Made by a program: the position numbers and the translations under genes. A stretch of 64,000 bases of DNA from Pengzhenrongella sicca. GTDB lineage: Bacteria; Actinomycetota; Actinomycetes; Actinomycetales; Cellulomonadaceae. The number at the start of each line of letters is the position of its first letter. Positions within the stretch are counted from its first letter, which is position 1. The stretch is taken from assembly GCF_017569225.1 (NCBI RefSeq), contig NZ_CP071868.1, forward strand, positions 1,426,001 through 1,490,000. Direction: 5' to 3'. A model generated the notes under the pieces. It saw nothing but the letters and a program-made list of their open reading frames with translations. It was not told the DNA's origin and made no database searches. Below are positions 9,742 to 17,850 of this stretch, piece after piece.

Positions 9742-11811
9742 ATGACCGCGACCGCGACCCGCGCGCCCTGGTGGGGGCCGACCCTGCGCGATCTCGGCGA
9801 GGGCGCCGTCGCCGTCGTGACGTCCGCCCTCGGGCTGGGGGTGGCGCTGCTGCTGCTCGACGACGCGGGGGCGCGGTCCTGGCTCGACGTGCTCGCGGTC
9901 GCCGTGCTGATGACGCTCGGGGACCGGCTCGTGCGCCCGCTCGTGCGCCTGGTCGCGGCGGCGCTCGGCGTGCTCGGCGCGCTGCTCGCCGGGCTCGCCG
10001 CCCAGGTCCTGGTGGCGTGGGCCGCCCTGACGGTCGTGCCGGGGATCACCGTGCGCAGCTGGGGTCAGGTCCTGCTGCTGCTGCTGATCGCCGCGGGGGC
10101 GATGACGGCCGGGCGCTGGCTCCTCGGCGCGAACGACGGCTCCTACGTGCTCGGGGACGTGCTGCGGCGGGCCCGCTCGCGCGCGCGCCACGGGGAGGTG
10201 CCCGGCCGCGGCGAGCCGGGCCTGCTCGTGGTGCAGCTCGACGGCGTCGCGCGCGCGGTGTTCGAGAACGCCGTCGAGGCGGGGCTCGTGCCGACGATGG
10301 CGCGCTGGCTCCAGTCCGGCACGCACCGGCTCGACGGCTGGTGGGCGCGCGTGCCGTCGACGACGCCCGCGAGCCAGGCCGCGCTGCTGCACGGCGCGAG
10401 CGCGCAGGTGCCGGCCTTCCGGTGGTGGGACAAGGACCTCGGCCGGCTCGTCGTGACGAACCGGCCCGCCGACGCCGCGCTCGTCGAGGCGCGGGTCAGC
10501 GACGGCGACGGGCTGCTCGCGCACGGCGGCGCCGCGATCTCGACGATGTTCACGGGCGATGCGCCGATCGCGCTGCTCGTCATGAGCCGGGCCCGGGGGC
10601 GGCGCGGCTTCGGCCCGGGCACCGCCTTCATCCGGTTCTTCGCGAGCCCGTACGTGCTCACCCGCACCCTGGGGCTGACCGCCGGCGAGATGGTCAAGGA
10701 GCTGTACCAGGGCCGTCGGCAGCGCGCGCGCGACGTGCAGCCACGGGTGCGCCGCCGCGGCGTGTTCGTGGCGCTGCGCGGGTTGAGCAACGTGCTGCTG
10801 CGCGACCTCAACACCGCCCTCGTCGCCGAGCAGCTGCTGCACGGCACGCCGACCGTCTTCGTCGACCTCGTCGACTACGACGAGATCGCCCACCACGCCG
10901 GACCGGTCCGGCCGGAGTCCCTGCGTGCGCTCGAGGGCCTCGACCGGGTGCTGGAGATCCTCGCGGAGGTGGCCGACCATGCGCCTCGCGCGTACCGCAC
11001 CGTCGTGCTCTCCGACCACGGCCAGTCCCTGGGGGCGACCTTTGCCCAGGTCGAGGGCGAGGCGCTCGTCGACGTCGTGCGGGCGCTGATGCTCGACGTC
11101 GCCGCTGCTCCGGGCCCGGGGGTGACGGCTGGGGTGACGGCGACGGCGGCGGCGGCCCGCGCCGACGCGGGCGAGGAGTGGGGCCCGCTGTACTCCCTGC
11201 TCGGCTCCACCGGCGCGGTGCGGCTGACCGAGGCCGAGCCCGACCGGGGCGAGCACCCCGAGGTCGCGGTCATCGCGTCGGGCAATCTCGGGCTCGTGTG
11301 GTTTCCGCGGCTGCCGGGGACGGTCACGCTCGAGGAGGTCCTGGTTCGCTGGCCCCGGCTCGTGCCCGGGCTGCTCGCGCGGGCCGGCGTCGGGGTCGTC
11401 GTCGCGCACACCCGGGACCGCGGCCCGATCGCGCTCGGTGTGCACGGCGCCCGGCTGCTGGCCGACGACGCGCCGGTGCCGGCGGCGGAGGACGGCGACG
11501 ACCCGCTCGCCCCGTACGGTCCGCGCGCTCGCCCGGACCTGCTGCGCGCGGCTGGCCTCGCGCACGCGGGTGACCTGCTACTCGTCTCGTCGGTGGACGA
11601 GCGCGGCTCGGTGCACGCCTTCGAGGAGCTGGTCGGCTCGCACGGCGGGCTCGGGGGCGCGCAGAACGACGCCCTGCTGCTGTACCCGGCGGACTGGGCG
11701 ATCGACCCGACCCTGCGCCAGGACGTTGCGGGCTCACCGACGCTGGTCGGGGGCGAGGGGGTGCACGCCCAGCTCGTGCAGTGGCAGCGCACCCTCGGCC
11801 TGCGCCCGTGA
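9742..11811 (+). CDS. Membrane protein with holin-like N-terminus and alkaline-phosphatase-superfamily phosphodiesterase domain
   Basis: A 689-residue fusion. Residues 1-130 hold about four hydrophobic helices resembling the phage-holin-4 family, often the source of a holin label. From about residue 155 a type I phosphodiesterase/nucleotide pyrophosphatase fold begins: GLLVVQLDGVAR (metal-binding Asp), VPSTTPASQAALLHG (probable Thr nucleophile), DLVDYDEIAHHAGP and TVVLSDHGQSLG (metal ligands). The catalytic domain has no signal peptide of its own, so which side of the membrane it faces is open. Plausible roles are envelope phosphodiester or teichoic-acid-type substrates; I cannot assign one. 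The stop overlaps the next GTG (GTGA), implying co-translation with the MBL hydrolase. Confidence 0.85.
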   Translation: MTATATRAPWWGPTLRDLGEGAVAVVTSALGLGVALLLLDDAGARSWLDVLAVAVLMTLGDRLVRPLVRLVAAALGVLGALLAGLAAQVLVAWAALTVVPGITVRSWGQVLLLLLIAAGAMTAGRWLLGANDGSYVLGDVLRRARSRARHGEVPGRGEPGLLVVQLDGVARAVFENAVEAGLVPTMARWLQSGTHRLDGWWARVPSTTPASQAALLHGASAQVPAFRWWDKDLGRLVVTNRPADAALVEARVSDGDGLLAHGGAAISTMFTGDAPIALLVMSRARGRRGFGPGTAFIRFFASPYVLTRTLGLTAGEMVKELYQGRRQRARDVQPRVRRRGVFVALRGLSNVLLRDLNTALVAEQLLHGTPTVFVDLVDYDEIAHHAGPVRPESLRALEGLDRVLEILAEVADHAPRAYRTVVLSDHGQSLGATFAQVEGEALVDVVRALMLDVAAAPGPGVTAGVTATAAAARADAGEEWGPLYSLLGSTGAVRLTEAEPDRGEHPEVAVIASGNLGLVWFPRLPGTVTLEEVLVRWPRLVPGLLARAGVGVVVAHTRDRGPIALGVHGARLLADDAPVPAAEDGDDPLAPYGPRARPDLLRAAGLAHAGDLLLVSSVDERGSVHAFEELVGSHGGLGGAQNDALLLYPADWAIDPTLRQDVAGSPTLVGGEGVHAQLVQWQRTLGLRP

Positions 11812-12650
11812 CGGGCGCGGGGTGCCCGGCGACCGGCGTCGGCGGGCCGACGACGTCGTGGGGCCCGACCGCGCGGCTGAGCGTGACCTGGCTCGGCCAC
11901 TCGAGCGCGGTCCTCGACCTCGACGGTGCGCGCCTGGTCACCGATCCGCTGCTGGGCGTGAACGCGGGGCTGCTGCGCCGGCGCGGCGCCCGGCCGGACG
12001 AGGCGCTGTGGCGCGACCCGGACGCCGTCCTCCTGTCGCACCTGCACCACGATCACGCCGAGCTGAGCTCGCTGCGGCTGCTGCGGCCCGCGCCCATCCT
12101 CACCGCGACGTCGAGCGCGCACTGGCTGAGCGGGCGGGGACTGAGCGGGGTCGGCCTGCGCGACGGCGAGTGGGAGCCGGTCGGGACGGGCGGCGTCCGT
12201 GTCCGGCTCAGCCCGGCGGTGCACGGCCACCGGCCGATGCCGCACCGCCCCAACGCCGCGCACGGCCACCTCGTGCGCGGGCCGTCGGGCTGTATCTGGG
12301 TCGCGGGGGACACCTCGCTGTACCCGGCGATGCGGGACCTGCCCGAGCTCGCGGGGGCGCCGATCGACGTCGCGCTCGTGCCGGTGCACGGCTGGGGGCC
12401 GCGCCTGTCGGGCGGCCACCTCGGGCCCGTGGACGCCGCGCGGGCCTGCGCGATCGTGCGGGCCCGGGTCGCGATCCCCGTGCACTGGGGCACGCTGCAC
12501 GCGCCGGCGTCGCGTCGCCTGCCGCCCGGCTGGATGGACCACGCGGGCGACGCATTCGCGGCGGCGCTCGCGCGCGAGGCCCCGGGCTGCCGCGCGGTCG
12601 TGCTGGGCCTGGGCGAGCGCTGGACCGCCGCGCCGGCCGCGGCCGCGTGA
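11808..12650 (+). CDS. MBL-fold metallo-hydrolase (UlaG/YcbL-like)
   Basis: Predicted two-metal hydrolase of 280 residues. The zinc motif LSHLHHDHAE (HxHxDH) is encoded near 12033-12062; AGDTSLYPAM supplies the bridging aspartate, and VHGWGP and the IPVHWGTLH segment complete the site. The family includes RNA-processing and lactonase-type enzymes, so the substrate is unknown. GTG 11808 was chosen over an in-frame ATG 27 bp upstream because it overlaps the preceding stop codon (GTGA) and starts just before the first conserved strand, RLSVTWLGHSSAVLDLDG. The coupling to the phosphodiesterase suggests a shared pathway. Confidence 0.9.
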   Translation: MTGAGCPATGVGGPTTSWGPTARLSVTWLGHSSAVLDLDGARLVTDPLLGVNAGLLRRRGARPDEALWRDPDAVLLSHLHHDHAELSSLRLLRPAPILTATSSAHWLSGRGLSGVGLRDGEWEPVGTGGVRVRLSPAVHGHRPMPHRPNAAHGHLVRGPSGCIWVAGDTSLYPAMRDLPELAGAPIDVALVPVHGWGPRLSGGHLGPVDAARACAIVRARVAIPVHWGTLHAPASRRLPPGWMDHAGDAFAAALAREAPGCRAVVLGLGERWTAAPAAAA

Positions 12651-12720
12651 GACGTCCCCCTCGCCGCGTAAGACGTCCCCCTCGCCGAGTGAGACGTCCC
12701 CTCGCCGAGTGAGACGTCTT
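12646..12720. repeat. Tandem GAGACGTC-containing intergenic repeat
   Basis: Four imperfect copies of a unit near GTGAGACGTCCCCCTCGCCG, about 20 bp each, run from the end of the MBL-hydrolase gene into the gap before the TetR gene. The last copy merges into the left arm of a large inverted repeat (12703-12765). The unit contains the palindrome GACGTC. Copy-to-copy differences are only a few bases. Confidence 0.8.
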
Positions 12721-12765
12721 GGCGGTCGCCGGGCCGGCGGGACCGCCGGTTTGTCGCACTCGGCG
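12703..12765. repeat. Nested inverted repeat / large hairpin
   Basis: Outer arms 12703-12715 and 12753-12765 (CGCCGAGTGAGAC against GTCGCACTCGGCG) pair with a single mismatch. Inner arms 12721-12727 and 12741-12747 (GGCGGTC/GACCGCC) pair perfectly around a 13-nt GC-rich loop. It follows the MBL-hydrolase stop and precedes the TetR promoter. It could serve as a terminator without a T tract, or be a REP/MITE-like element. Confidence 0.75.
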
Positions 12766-12783
12766 TTGGGTGGAGGGGCTGCC

Positions 12784-12807
12784 TAGAACGAACGATCGTG
12801 CTATTTT
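12784..12807 (+). promoter_or_regulatory. Putative TetR operator overlapping a leaderless promoter
   Basis: A 20-bp imperfect palindrome (TAGAACGAACGATCGTGCTA, 12784-12803; 16 of 20 positions symmetric, core ACGATCGT) overlaps a TATTTT -10-like hexamer at 12802-12807, which ends 6 nt before the GTG of the TetR gene. This is the expected layout for TetR-family autorepression on a leaderless message. Seen as sequence symmetry; binding is inferred. Confidence 0.6.
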
Positions 12808-12813
12808 GAGTGG

Positions 12814-13434
12814 GTGACCAAGGGGAGCGTGACGCGCGACGCGATCCTCGCGACGGCCGTCGACCGCGCCTACCGCGTCGGGCTCGGCGGCCTGACGATC
12901 GGCGACCTTGCCGTGAGTCTCGAGATGAGCAAGAGCGGCCTGTACGCGCACTTCGGGTCCAAGGAATCGCTCCAGCTCGCCGTGCTGGACCGGGCCCGCC
13001 TCGAGTTCACCGAGTCGGTCATCCGCCCCGCGCTTGCGGCCCCGCGGGGCGAGGCCCGCGTGCGCGAGCTGTTCGAGCGATGGCTGCGCTGCGGCCTCGA
13101 GCGCGCGCCGGGCGGCTGCCTGTTCGTCAAGGCCAGCATGGAGCTCGACGAGCAGGTTGGGCCCGTGCGCGACCAGCTCGCGCGCGACCACCGCGACCTG
13201 TACGCCACGATCGCGCGCGTGTTTGGCACCGGGATCGCGGCCGGGCAGTTCCGCGCCGACGCCGACCCCGACCAGTTCGCGGTCGAGCTCGACGGCGTGA
13301 TGCTCGCCTTCTACCACTGGCACCGGCTGCTCGACGACGAGCTCGCGCCCGTCCGCGCGCGCCGCGCGTTCGAGGGGCTGCTCGACGCCGCCCGCATCCG
13401 ATCTGCCCTGAGCGACCTGACCTGCCCGACCTGA
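12814..13434 (+). CDS. TetR/AcrR-family transcriptional regulator
   Basis: One-component repressor of 206 residues. The N-terminal HTH (about residues 1-50) reads RDAILATAVDRAYRVGLGGLTIGDLA followed by the recognition helix MSKSGLYAHFGSKESL, typical of TetR. The ligand domain is of the TetR_C type seen in solvent or lipid-responsive members (LFVKASMELDEQVGPVRDQL; FYHWHRLLDDE). GTG 12814 is 6 nt from a -10-like element and under a palindromic operator. The last residues (SDLTCPT) are already encoded by a CCTGA/CTGAC pentamer array that continues downstream, so the C-terminus may vary between strains. The alpha/beta hydrolase 71 bp downstream is a likely target. Confidence 0.9.
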   Translation: MTKGSVTRDAILATAVDRAYRVGLGGLTIGDLAVSLEMSKSGLYAHFGSKESLQLAVLDRARLEFTESVIRPALAAPRGEARVRELFERWLRCGLERAPGGCLFVKASMELDEQVGPVRDQLARDHRDLYATIARVFGTGIAAGQFRADADPDQFAVELDGVMLAFYHWHRLLDDELAPVRARRAFEGLLDAARIRSALSDLTCPT

Positions 13435-13488
13435 CCTGACCTGACCGATCTGACCTGACCGACCTGACGTGACCCGACCTGACCGATC
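13415..13488. repeat. CTGAC pentanucleotide repeat array
   Basis: About ten near-copies of the pentamer CTGAC (with some CCGAC or GTGAC variants) run from the last codons of the TetR gene to just before the alpha/beta hydrolase start. A 5-bp unit changes the reading frame with each gain or loss, so the array could alter the TetR C-terminus or the hydrolase leader. Confidence 0.8.
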
Positions 13489-13505
13489 GACCCGCTGGGG
13501 AGCCC

Positions 13506-14399
13506 ATGCCTGAGACCTCGTCACCCGTGCGGCCGCCCGCGTCCCCGGACCGGCGCGCCCGGCTACGGGCGGCGCCCGTCCGGCTGGCCTTCGGGCTGCT
13601 CGACCGCGTCGCCCCGCCGCTCGCCGCCCGTTGGGCGCTCGACATCTGGTGCACGCTGCCGAACAACTCGGGCCGGCGCCGCGACGAGCGTCCGGCGGGC
13701 GGGGTCGTGACCGAGCTCGCCGGGCCCGGCCGGACGCGGCTCGCCATCGAGACCTGGGGGAGCGGGCCGCCGGTGTACCTCGTGCACGGCTGGGGCGGCT
13801 GGCGGGGCCAGCTCGGTGCCTTCGTCGAGCCACTCGTGGCGGCCGGCCACCGGGTGATCGGGTTCGACGCGCCGGGCCACGGCGACTCGGCGCCCGGCGT
13901 GCTGGGCTCGCGCCGCGGCAACGCGGCCGAGTTCGCCCGGGCGCTGTCCGACGTCGTCGACGCGCACGGGCCGGCGGCCGGCGTCATCGCGCACTCGCTC
14001 GGCAGCGCGACGGCGGCGCTCGCGGTGCACGACGGCGCGCCGGTGGCCCGACTCGCCGTCATCGCGCCGAGCCCCGACTTCATCCGGATGACGCAGGCCC
14101 TGCCGGTGCACCTCGGGTACGGCGCGCAGACGCACCAGCGCTTCCTCGCGCAGCTCGCGGCGCTCGCGGAGCGCCCGCTCGCGGACTTCGACATGACCAC
14201 GCTCGACGTGGGCGCGACGCCGGCGCTGATCGTGCACGACCGCCTCGACAAGGAGGTGCCGTACGCCGACAGCGCGCGCCTGGCCGACGCCTGGCCGCGC
14301 GCCGAGTTCGTCACGACCGAGGGCCTGGGCCATCAGCGCATCCTGCAGGATCCCGCGGTCGTCGAGCGGGTGTGCCGCTTCGTGGCCGCCGCGGCCTGA
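13506..14399 (+). CDS. Alpha/beta-fold hydrolase
   Basis: Serine hydrolase of 297 residues. HGWGGWRGQ forms the oxyanion region, and [11 protein letters not shown] is the strand-loop of this fold. The nucleophile elbow is A-H-S-L-G-S, with Ala in place of the usual first Gly. The acid is probably the Asp in [12 protein letters not shown], and the histidine is in EGLGHQRIL. No signal peptide is visible, so it is probably cytoplasmic. It follows the TetR gene and the pentamer array and is likely co-regulated with it. The substrate is unknown. Confidence 0.88.
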   Translation: MPETSSPVRPPASPDRRARLRAAPVRLAFGLLDRVAPPLAARWALDIWCTLPNNSGRRRDERPAGGVVTELAGPGRTRLAIETWGSGPPVYLVHGWGGWRGQLGAFVEPLVAAGHRVIGFDAPGHGDSAPGVLGSRRGNAAEFARALSDVVDAHGPAAGVIAHSLGSATAALAVHDGAPVARLAVIAPSPDFIRMTQALPVHLGYGAQTHQRFLAQLAALAERPLADFDMTTLDVGATPALIVHDRLDKEVPYADSARLADAWPRAEFVTTEGLGHQRILQDPAVVERVCRFVAAAA

Positions 14400-14432
14400 G
14401 CGCAATTCTCTCGGCGCGTCGGATGCGGGTGA

Positions 14433-14455
14433 TCGAACAGATGTTCGGGTAGGGT
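14433..14455 (+). promoter_or_regulatory. LexA (SOS) box and -10 element of recA
   Basis: TCGAAC-AGAT-GTTCGG (14433-14448) matches the actinobacterial SOS box TCGAAC-N4-GTTCGA at 11 of 12 conserved positions. A TAGGGT -10-like hexamer follows directly (14450-14455), so LexA would sit in the promoter spacer. recA starts 153 bp downstream, leaving a leader of about 145 nt. Confidence 0.9.
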
Positions 14456-14607
14456 TCTGCACAGGCGAAGACGGCGACGGTCCCTCCACAGCACGCGGAG
14501 GCTCCATCGCTGGATGTCGGTGGTCGGGCATAGCGTCGCTTGCAGCAACAGACCAGCCCCAGTCCCGCGCAGCTCCGGCTGCCACCCCCAACACCCCGAG
14601 GTGTGAA

Positions 14608-15648
14608 ATGGCCGCTCCCCAGGACCGCGAGAAGGCCCTCGAGGCCGCGCTCAGCCAGATCGATCGGCAGTTCGGCAAAGGCTCGATCATGCGCCTCGGC
14701 GACGAGGGCCGCGTGCCCGTCGAGGTCATCCCGACCGGCTCGATCGCGCTCGACATCGCGCTCGGCATCGGTGGCCTGCCGCGCGGGCGGGTCGTCGAGA
14801 TCTACGGCCCGGAGTCCAGCGGCAAGACGACGCTCGCGCTGCACGCGGTCGCGAACGCGCAGCGCGCCGGCGGCATCGCCGCGTTCATCGACGCGGAGCA
14901 CGCGCTCGACCCCGAGTGGGCCGCGAAGCTCGGCGTCGACACGGACGCGCTGCTGGTCTCGCAGCCGGACACCGGCGAGCAGGCGCTGGAGATCATGGAC
15001 ATGCTGATCCGCTCCGGCGCGATCGACATCGTCGTCATCGACTCGGTCGCGGCGCTCGTGCCGAAGGCCGAGATCGAGGGCGAGATGGGTGACAGCCACG
15101 TCGGCCTGCAGGCCCGGCTGATGAGCCAGGCGCTGCGCAAGATCACCGGCGCGCTGAGCGCGTCGGGCACGACGGCCATCTTCATCAACCAGCTGCGCGA
15201 GAAGATCGGCGTGTTCTTCGGCTCGCCCGAGACGACCACCGGCGGCAAGGCGCTCAAGTTCTACGCGTCGGTCCGTCTGGATATCCGCCGGATCGAGACC
15301 CTCAAGGAGGGCACCGACGCGGTCGGGAACCGGACCCGCGTCAAGGTCGTCAAGAACAAGATGGCGCCGCCGTTCAAGCAGGCCGAGTTCGACATCCTGT
15401 ACGGCGTCGGCATCTCGCGCGAGGGCGGCCTGATCGACATGGGCGTGGAGCACGGCTTCGTGCGCAAGTCCGGCTCGTGGTTCACCTACGAGGGCGACCA
15501 GCTGGGCCAGGGCAAGGAGAACGCGCGCGGGTTCCTGCGGGACAACCCGGACCTCGCCGCCGAGCTCGAGAAGAAGATCAAGGAGAAGCTCGGCGTCGGG
15601 GCGACGCTCGACAAGCCTGCGGATGCCGGTCCGGCGGTCGACTTCTGA
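14608..15648 (+). CDS. recA: Recombinase RecA
   Basis: Forms filaments on single-stranded DNA, drives strand exchange and triggers LexA self-cleavage. The 346-residue protein has Walker A GPESSGKT at residues 67-74, Walker [12 protein letters not shown], the L1/L2 DNA loops including [21 protein letters not shown], and the [13 protein letters not shown] monomer-contact segment. It has the standard short acidic tail and no intein. ATG 14608 begins [12 protein letters not shown], as in other actinobacterial RecA proteins. An SOS box lies upstream, and recX follows 14 bp after the stop. Confidence 0.99.
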   Translation: MAAPQDREKALEAALSQIDRQFGKGSIMRLGDEGRVPVEVIPTGSIALDIALGIGGLPRGRVVEIYGPESSGKTTLALHAVANAQRAGGIAAFIDAEHALDPEWAAKLGVDTDALLVSQPDTGEQALEIMDMLIRSGAIDIVVIDSVAALVPKAEIEGEMGDSHVGLQARLMSQALRKITGALSASGTTAIFINQLREKIGVFFGSPETTTGGKALKFYASVRLDIRRIETLKEGTDAVGNRTRVKVVKNKMAPPFKQAEFDILYGVGISREGGLIDMGVEHGFVRKSGSWFTYEGDQLGQGKENARGFLRDNPDLAAELEKKIKEKLGVGATLDKPADAGPAVDF

Positions 15649-15662
15649 GCGGGCGCCGCCCG

Positions 15663-16310
15663 ATGCGCGACCAGGACGAGCCCGACTCCGACCAGGGTGC
15701 GGAGCCCGACCAGGGCGCGGAGCGCGACCAGGCCGCGGTGGCCCGCGACCAGGCCGCGGTGGCCCGCGACCAGGCCGGGGTGGCGCGCGCCATCGGGCTC
15801 CGGCTGCTCACGGGGGCGCCACGGAGCCGCGCCGAGCTCGCTGCGGCGATGGCGCGCAAGGACGTCCCCGAGGAGGTCGCGGACGCGGTCCTGGACCGGT
15901 TCACCGAGGTCGGGCTGGTCGACGACGCGGAGTACGCGCAGATGCTCGTCCGGTCCCGGCACGCCGACCGCGGGCTCGCCCGGCGTGCGCTGAGCGTCGA
16001 GTTGCGCCGCAAGGGCATCGGCGAGGAGTTCGCAGCCGCGGCGCTCGCGACGATCGACGCCGACGATGAGGAGGCGACTGCTCGGGACCTGGCTCGCCGC
16101 CGGTTGCGCGGGATGGGTGGCCTCGCGCCCGACGTCCAGCTCCGTCGGGTGGTCGCGACGCTTGGCCGAAAGGGCTATCCGATGGGCCTCGCGGTACGGA
16201 TCGTCCGCGAGGTGATGGACGATGAGCACAGCGCCGGTGACGTCGACCGGCAAGCGGGCCCAGCGCGCGCGCCGCACCCTGACGACGAGTGGACTCTCGA
16301 CGGCAGCTGA
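15663..16310 (+). CDS. recX: Regulatory protein RecX with repeat-expanded N-terminus
   Basis: Modulates RecA filament growth. The RecX three-helix repeats start near residue 43 (ARAIGLRLLTGAPRSRAELAAAMARKDVP) and run through RGLARRALSVELRRKGIGEE to the VVATLGRKGYPMGLAVRIVREVM end. The first 42 residues are a low-complexity extension carrying three copies of RDQAAVA, encoded by a 21-bp tandem repeat (15725-15787). ATG 15663 is the first start after recA and has no clear Shine-Dalgarno sequence; translation may be coupled to recA. A shorter protein starting within the repeat is possible. 215 residues as called. Confidence 0.93.
   Translation: MRDQDEPDSDQGAEPDQGAERDQAAVARDQAAVARDQAGVARAIGLRLLTGAPRSRAELAAAMARKDVPEEVADAVLDRFTEVGLVDDAEYAQMLVRSRHADRGLARRALSVELRRKGIGEEFAAAALATIDADDEEATARDLARRRLRGMGGLAPDVQLRRVVATLGRKGYPMGLAVRIVREVMDDEHSAGDVDRQAGPARAPHPDDEWTLDGS
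15725..15787 (+). repeat. 21-bp in-frame tandem repeat in recX
   Basis: Three nearly identical 21-bp units encode RDQAAVA-type heptads in the RecX N-terminal extension. The third copy differs at a few bases. Being a multiple of three, copy-number change would alter length without breaking the frame. Confidence 0.85.
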
Positions 16311-16350
16311 GGTCGCCGCGGTCTGGGCGCACATCGTCGAGGGAGTTCGC

Positions 16351-17850
16351 ATGGACCTGAACCAGATCGCGCTGATCGTGGGGCTGCTGGGCGCGTGCCT
16401 CGTGGCGCTGCTGCTCGTCCTGCTCGCGCGCCGGGAGGCGGGTGAGCTGCGGCAGCGCGCCACGGCCGACGTCACCGGCATCCGCGAGGACGCACGGGCC
16501 GCGGCGGCCGAGGTCGGTCGCCGCGAGGAGCAGCTCACGGTCCGCGAGCAAGCGTTCGCCCAGGACCGGGCGAGCGCGGCCGAGCTGGCCCTGACGCTGC
16601 GCGATCGCGCGCTCGCGCTCGCGCAGTCCGAGCAGGAGATCGCCGCGCAGCGTGCCGCCGCGCACGAAGCCGCCGCCGCCGAGCGCAGCGCCGCGCACGC
16701 GGCCGCGGTCGCCGAGCTCGAGAGCGTCGCCGGGCTGAGCGCCGCCGACGCGCGTGCGGAGCTCGAGCGCCGGGTCGTCGACCAGGCCACGCGGGACGCC
16801 GAAGCTGCCGTTAGGCGGGTCGAGGCGAAGGCGCGCCGCACCGCCGAGGATCGCGCGCGCGCGATCGTGGCGACCGCCGTCCAGCGCATCGCGGTGCCCA
16901 CGAGCTCCCAGGCCGTCGTCGTGGTCGTGCCCCTGCCGTCCGAGGAGATGAAGGGCCGGATCATCGGCAAGGAGGGGCGCAACATCCGCACGTTCGAGGC
17001 GCTCACCGGCGTCAACGTGCTGATCGACGACACGCCGGACTCGGTGATGCTGTCCTGCTTCGACGCCGAGCGGCGCGAGGTCGCGCAGGTGGCGCTCGAG
17101 TCCCTGATCTCCGACGGGCGCATCCACCCGCAGCGCATCGAGTCCGCGTACGCCGAGGCGCTCGCCGGTGCCCCCGAGCGCGCGATCGCCGCCGGGCACG
17201 AGGCGGCCGAGCAGGCCGGCGTCGGCGCGCTGCACCCCGACCTGGTGCGCACGATGGGTCAGCTCCGGCTGCGCACGTCCTACGGCCAGAACGTGTTGGC
17301 GCACCTCGTGGAGAGCGCGCAGATCGCCGCCCGCATCGCCGCCGAGCTGGGCGCCGACGTCGACCTGGCGCGCCGCGCCGCGTTCTTGCACGACGTCGGC
17401 AAGGCGCTCACGGCCGAGACGCCCGGCACGCACGCGCTGCTCGGGGCCGAGCTCGCGCGCCGGTGCGGCGAGGACCCCACGGTCGTCAACGCGATCGCCG
17501 CCCACCACGACGAGGTGCCGCCCGAGACGGTCGAGGCCGTGCTCGTGCAGGCCTCCGACGCCTGCTCGGCCGCGCGCCCGGGCGCCCGGCGGGAGGAGCT
17601 CGACCAGTACGTCGAGCGGATGGACAAGATCGAGCAGCTCGTGGCCGAGCACGCCGGCGTGCGGCGCGTCCTCGCGATGGCCGCGGGCCGGGAGGTCCGC
17701 GTGATCGTCGAGCCGGAGACCGTGGACGACACGGCGTTGCCCGGCCTCGCGGTCGCGATCGCCAAGCACATCGAGGCCGACCTGAGCTACCCCGGCGAGA
17801 TCAAGGTGACCGTGATCCGTGAGATCCGGGCGAGCGCGACCGCGGGCTAG
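16351..17850 (+). CDS. rny: Ribonuclease Y
   Basis: Membrane-anchored endoribonuclease that starts mRNA decay. The 499-residue protein shows the full order: a transmembrane helix (residues 5-26), a long Ala/Glu/Arg coiled coil (about 30-175), a KH domain with GRIIGKEGRN (202-211), and an HD domain with FLHDVGKAL (H347-D348), then AAHHDEVPPE and a C-terminal RNase Y domain ending in EIKVTVIREIRASA. ATG 16351 was chosen because it starts at the membrane helix and has a GAGGGAG Shine-Dalgarno sequence 5-11 nt upstream; in-frame starts further up add an unrelated basic stretch. It follows recX by 40 bp, and its stop shares a CTAG with the convergent permease gene. Confidence 0.95.
   Translation: MDLNQIALIVGLLGACLVALLLVLLARREAGELRQRATADVTGIREDARAAAAEVGRREEQLTVREQAFAQDRASAAELALTLRDRALALAQSEQEIAAQRAAAHEAAAAERSAAHAAAVAELESVAGLSAADARAELERRVVDQATRDAEAAVRRVEAKARRTAEDRARAIVATAVQRIAVPTSSQAVVVVVPLPSEEMKGRIIGKEGRNIRTFEALTGVNVLIDDTPDSVMLSCFDAERREVAQVALESLISDGRIHPQRIESAYAEALAGAPERAIAAGHEAAEQAGVGALHPDLVRTMGQLRLRTSYGQNVLAHLVESAQIAARIAAELGADVDLARRAAFLHDVGKALTAETPGTHALLGAELARRCGEDPTVVNAIAAHHDEVPPETVEAVLVQASDACSAARPGARREELDQYVERMDKIEQLVAEHAGVRRVLAMAAGREVRVIVEPETVDDTALPGLAVAIAKHIEADLSYPGEIKVTVIREIRASATAG

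Noticed and set aside
6729-10049. Long minus-strand frame reaching across lhr, DUF3046 and the phosphodiesterase gene
   Set aside because: Wrong frame of lhr and antisense of two genes; composition is Arg/Pro/Ala noise.
9742-10130. Prophage holin
   Set aside because: The holin-like helices are the N-terminus of a chromosomal phosphodiesterase fusion; no other phage gene lies nearby.
12646-12765. CRISPR array
   Set aside because: The repeats are contiguous with no unique spacers, and no cas genes are present; the same applies to the arrays at 13415, 53619 and 55441.
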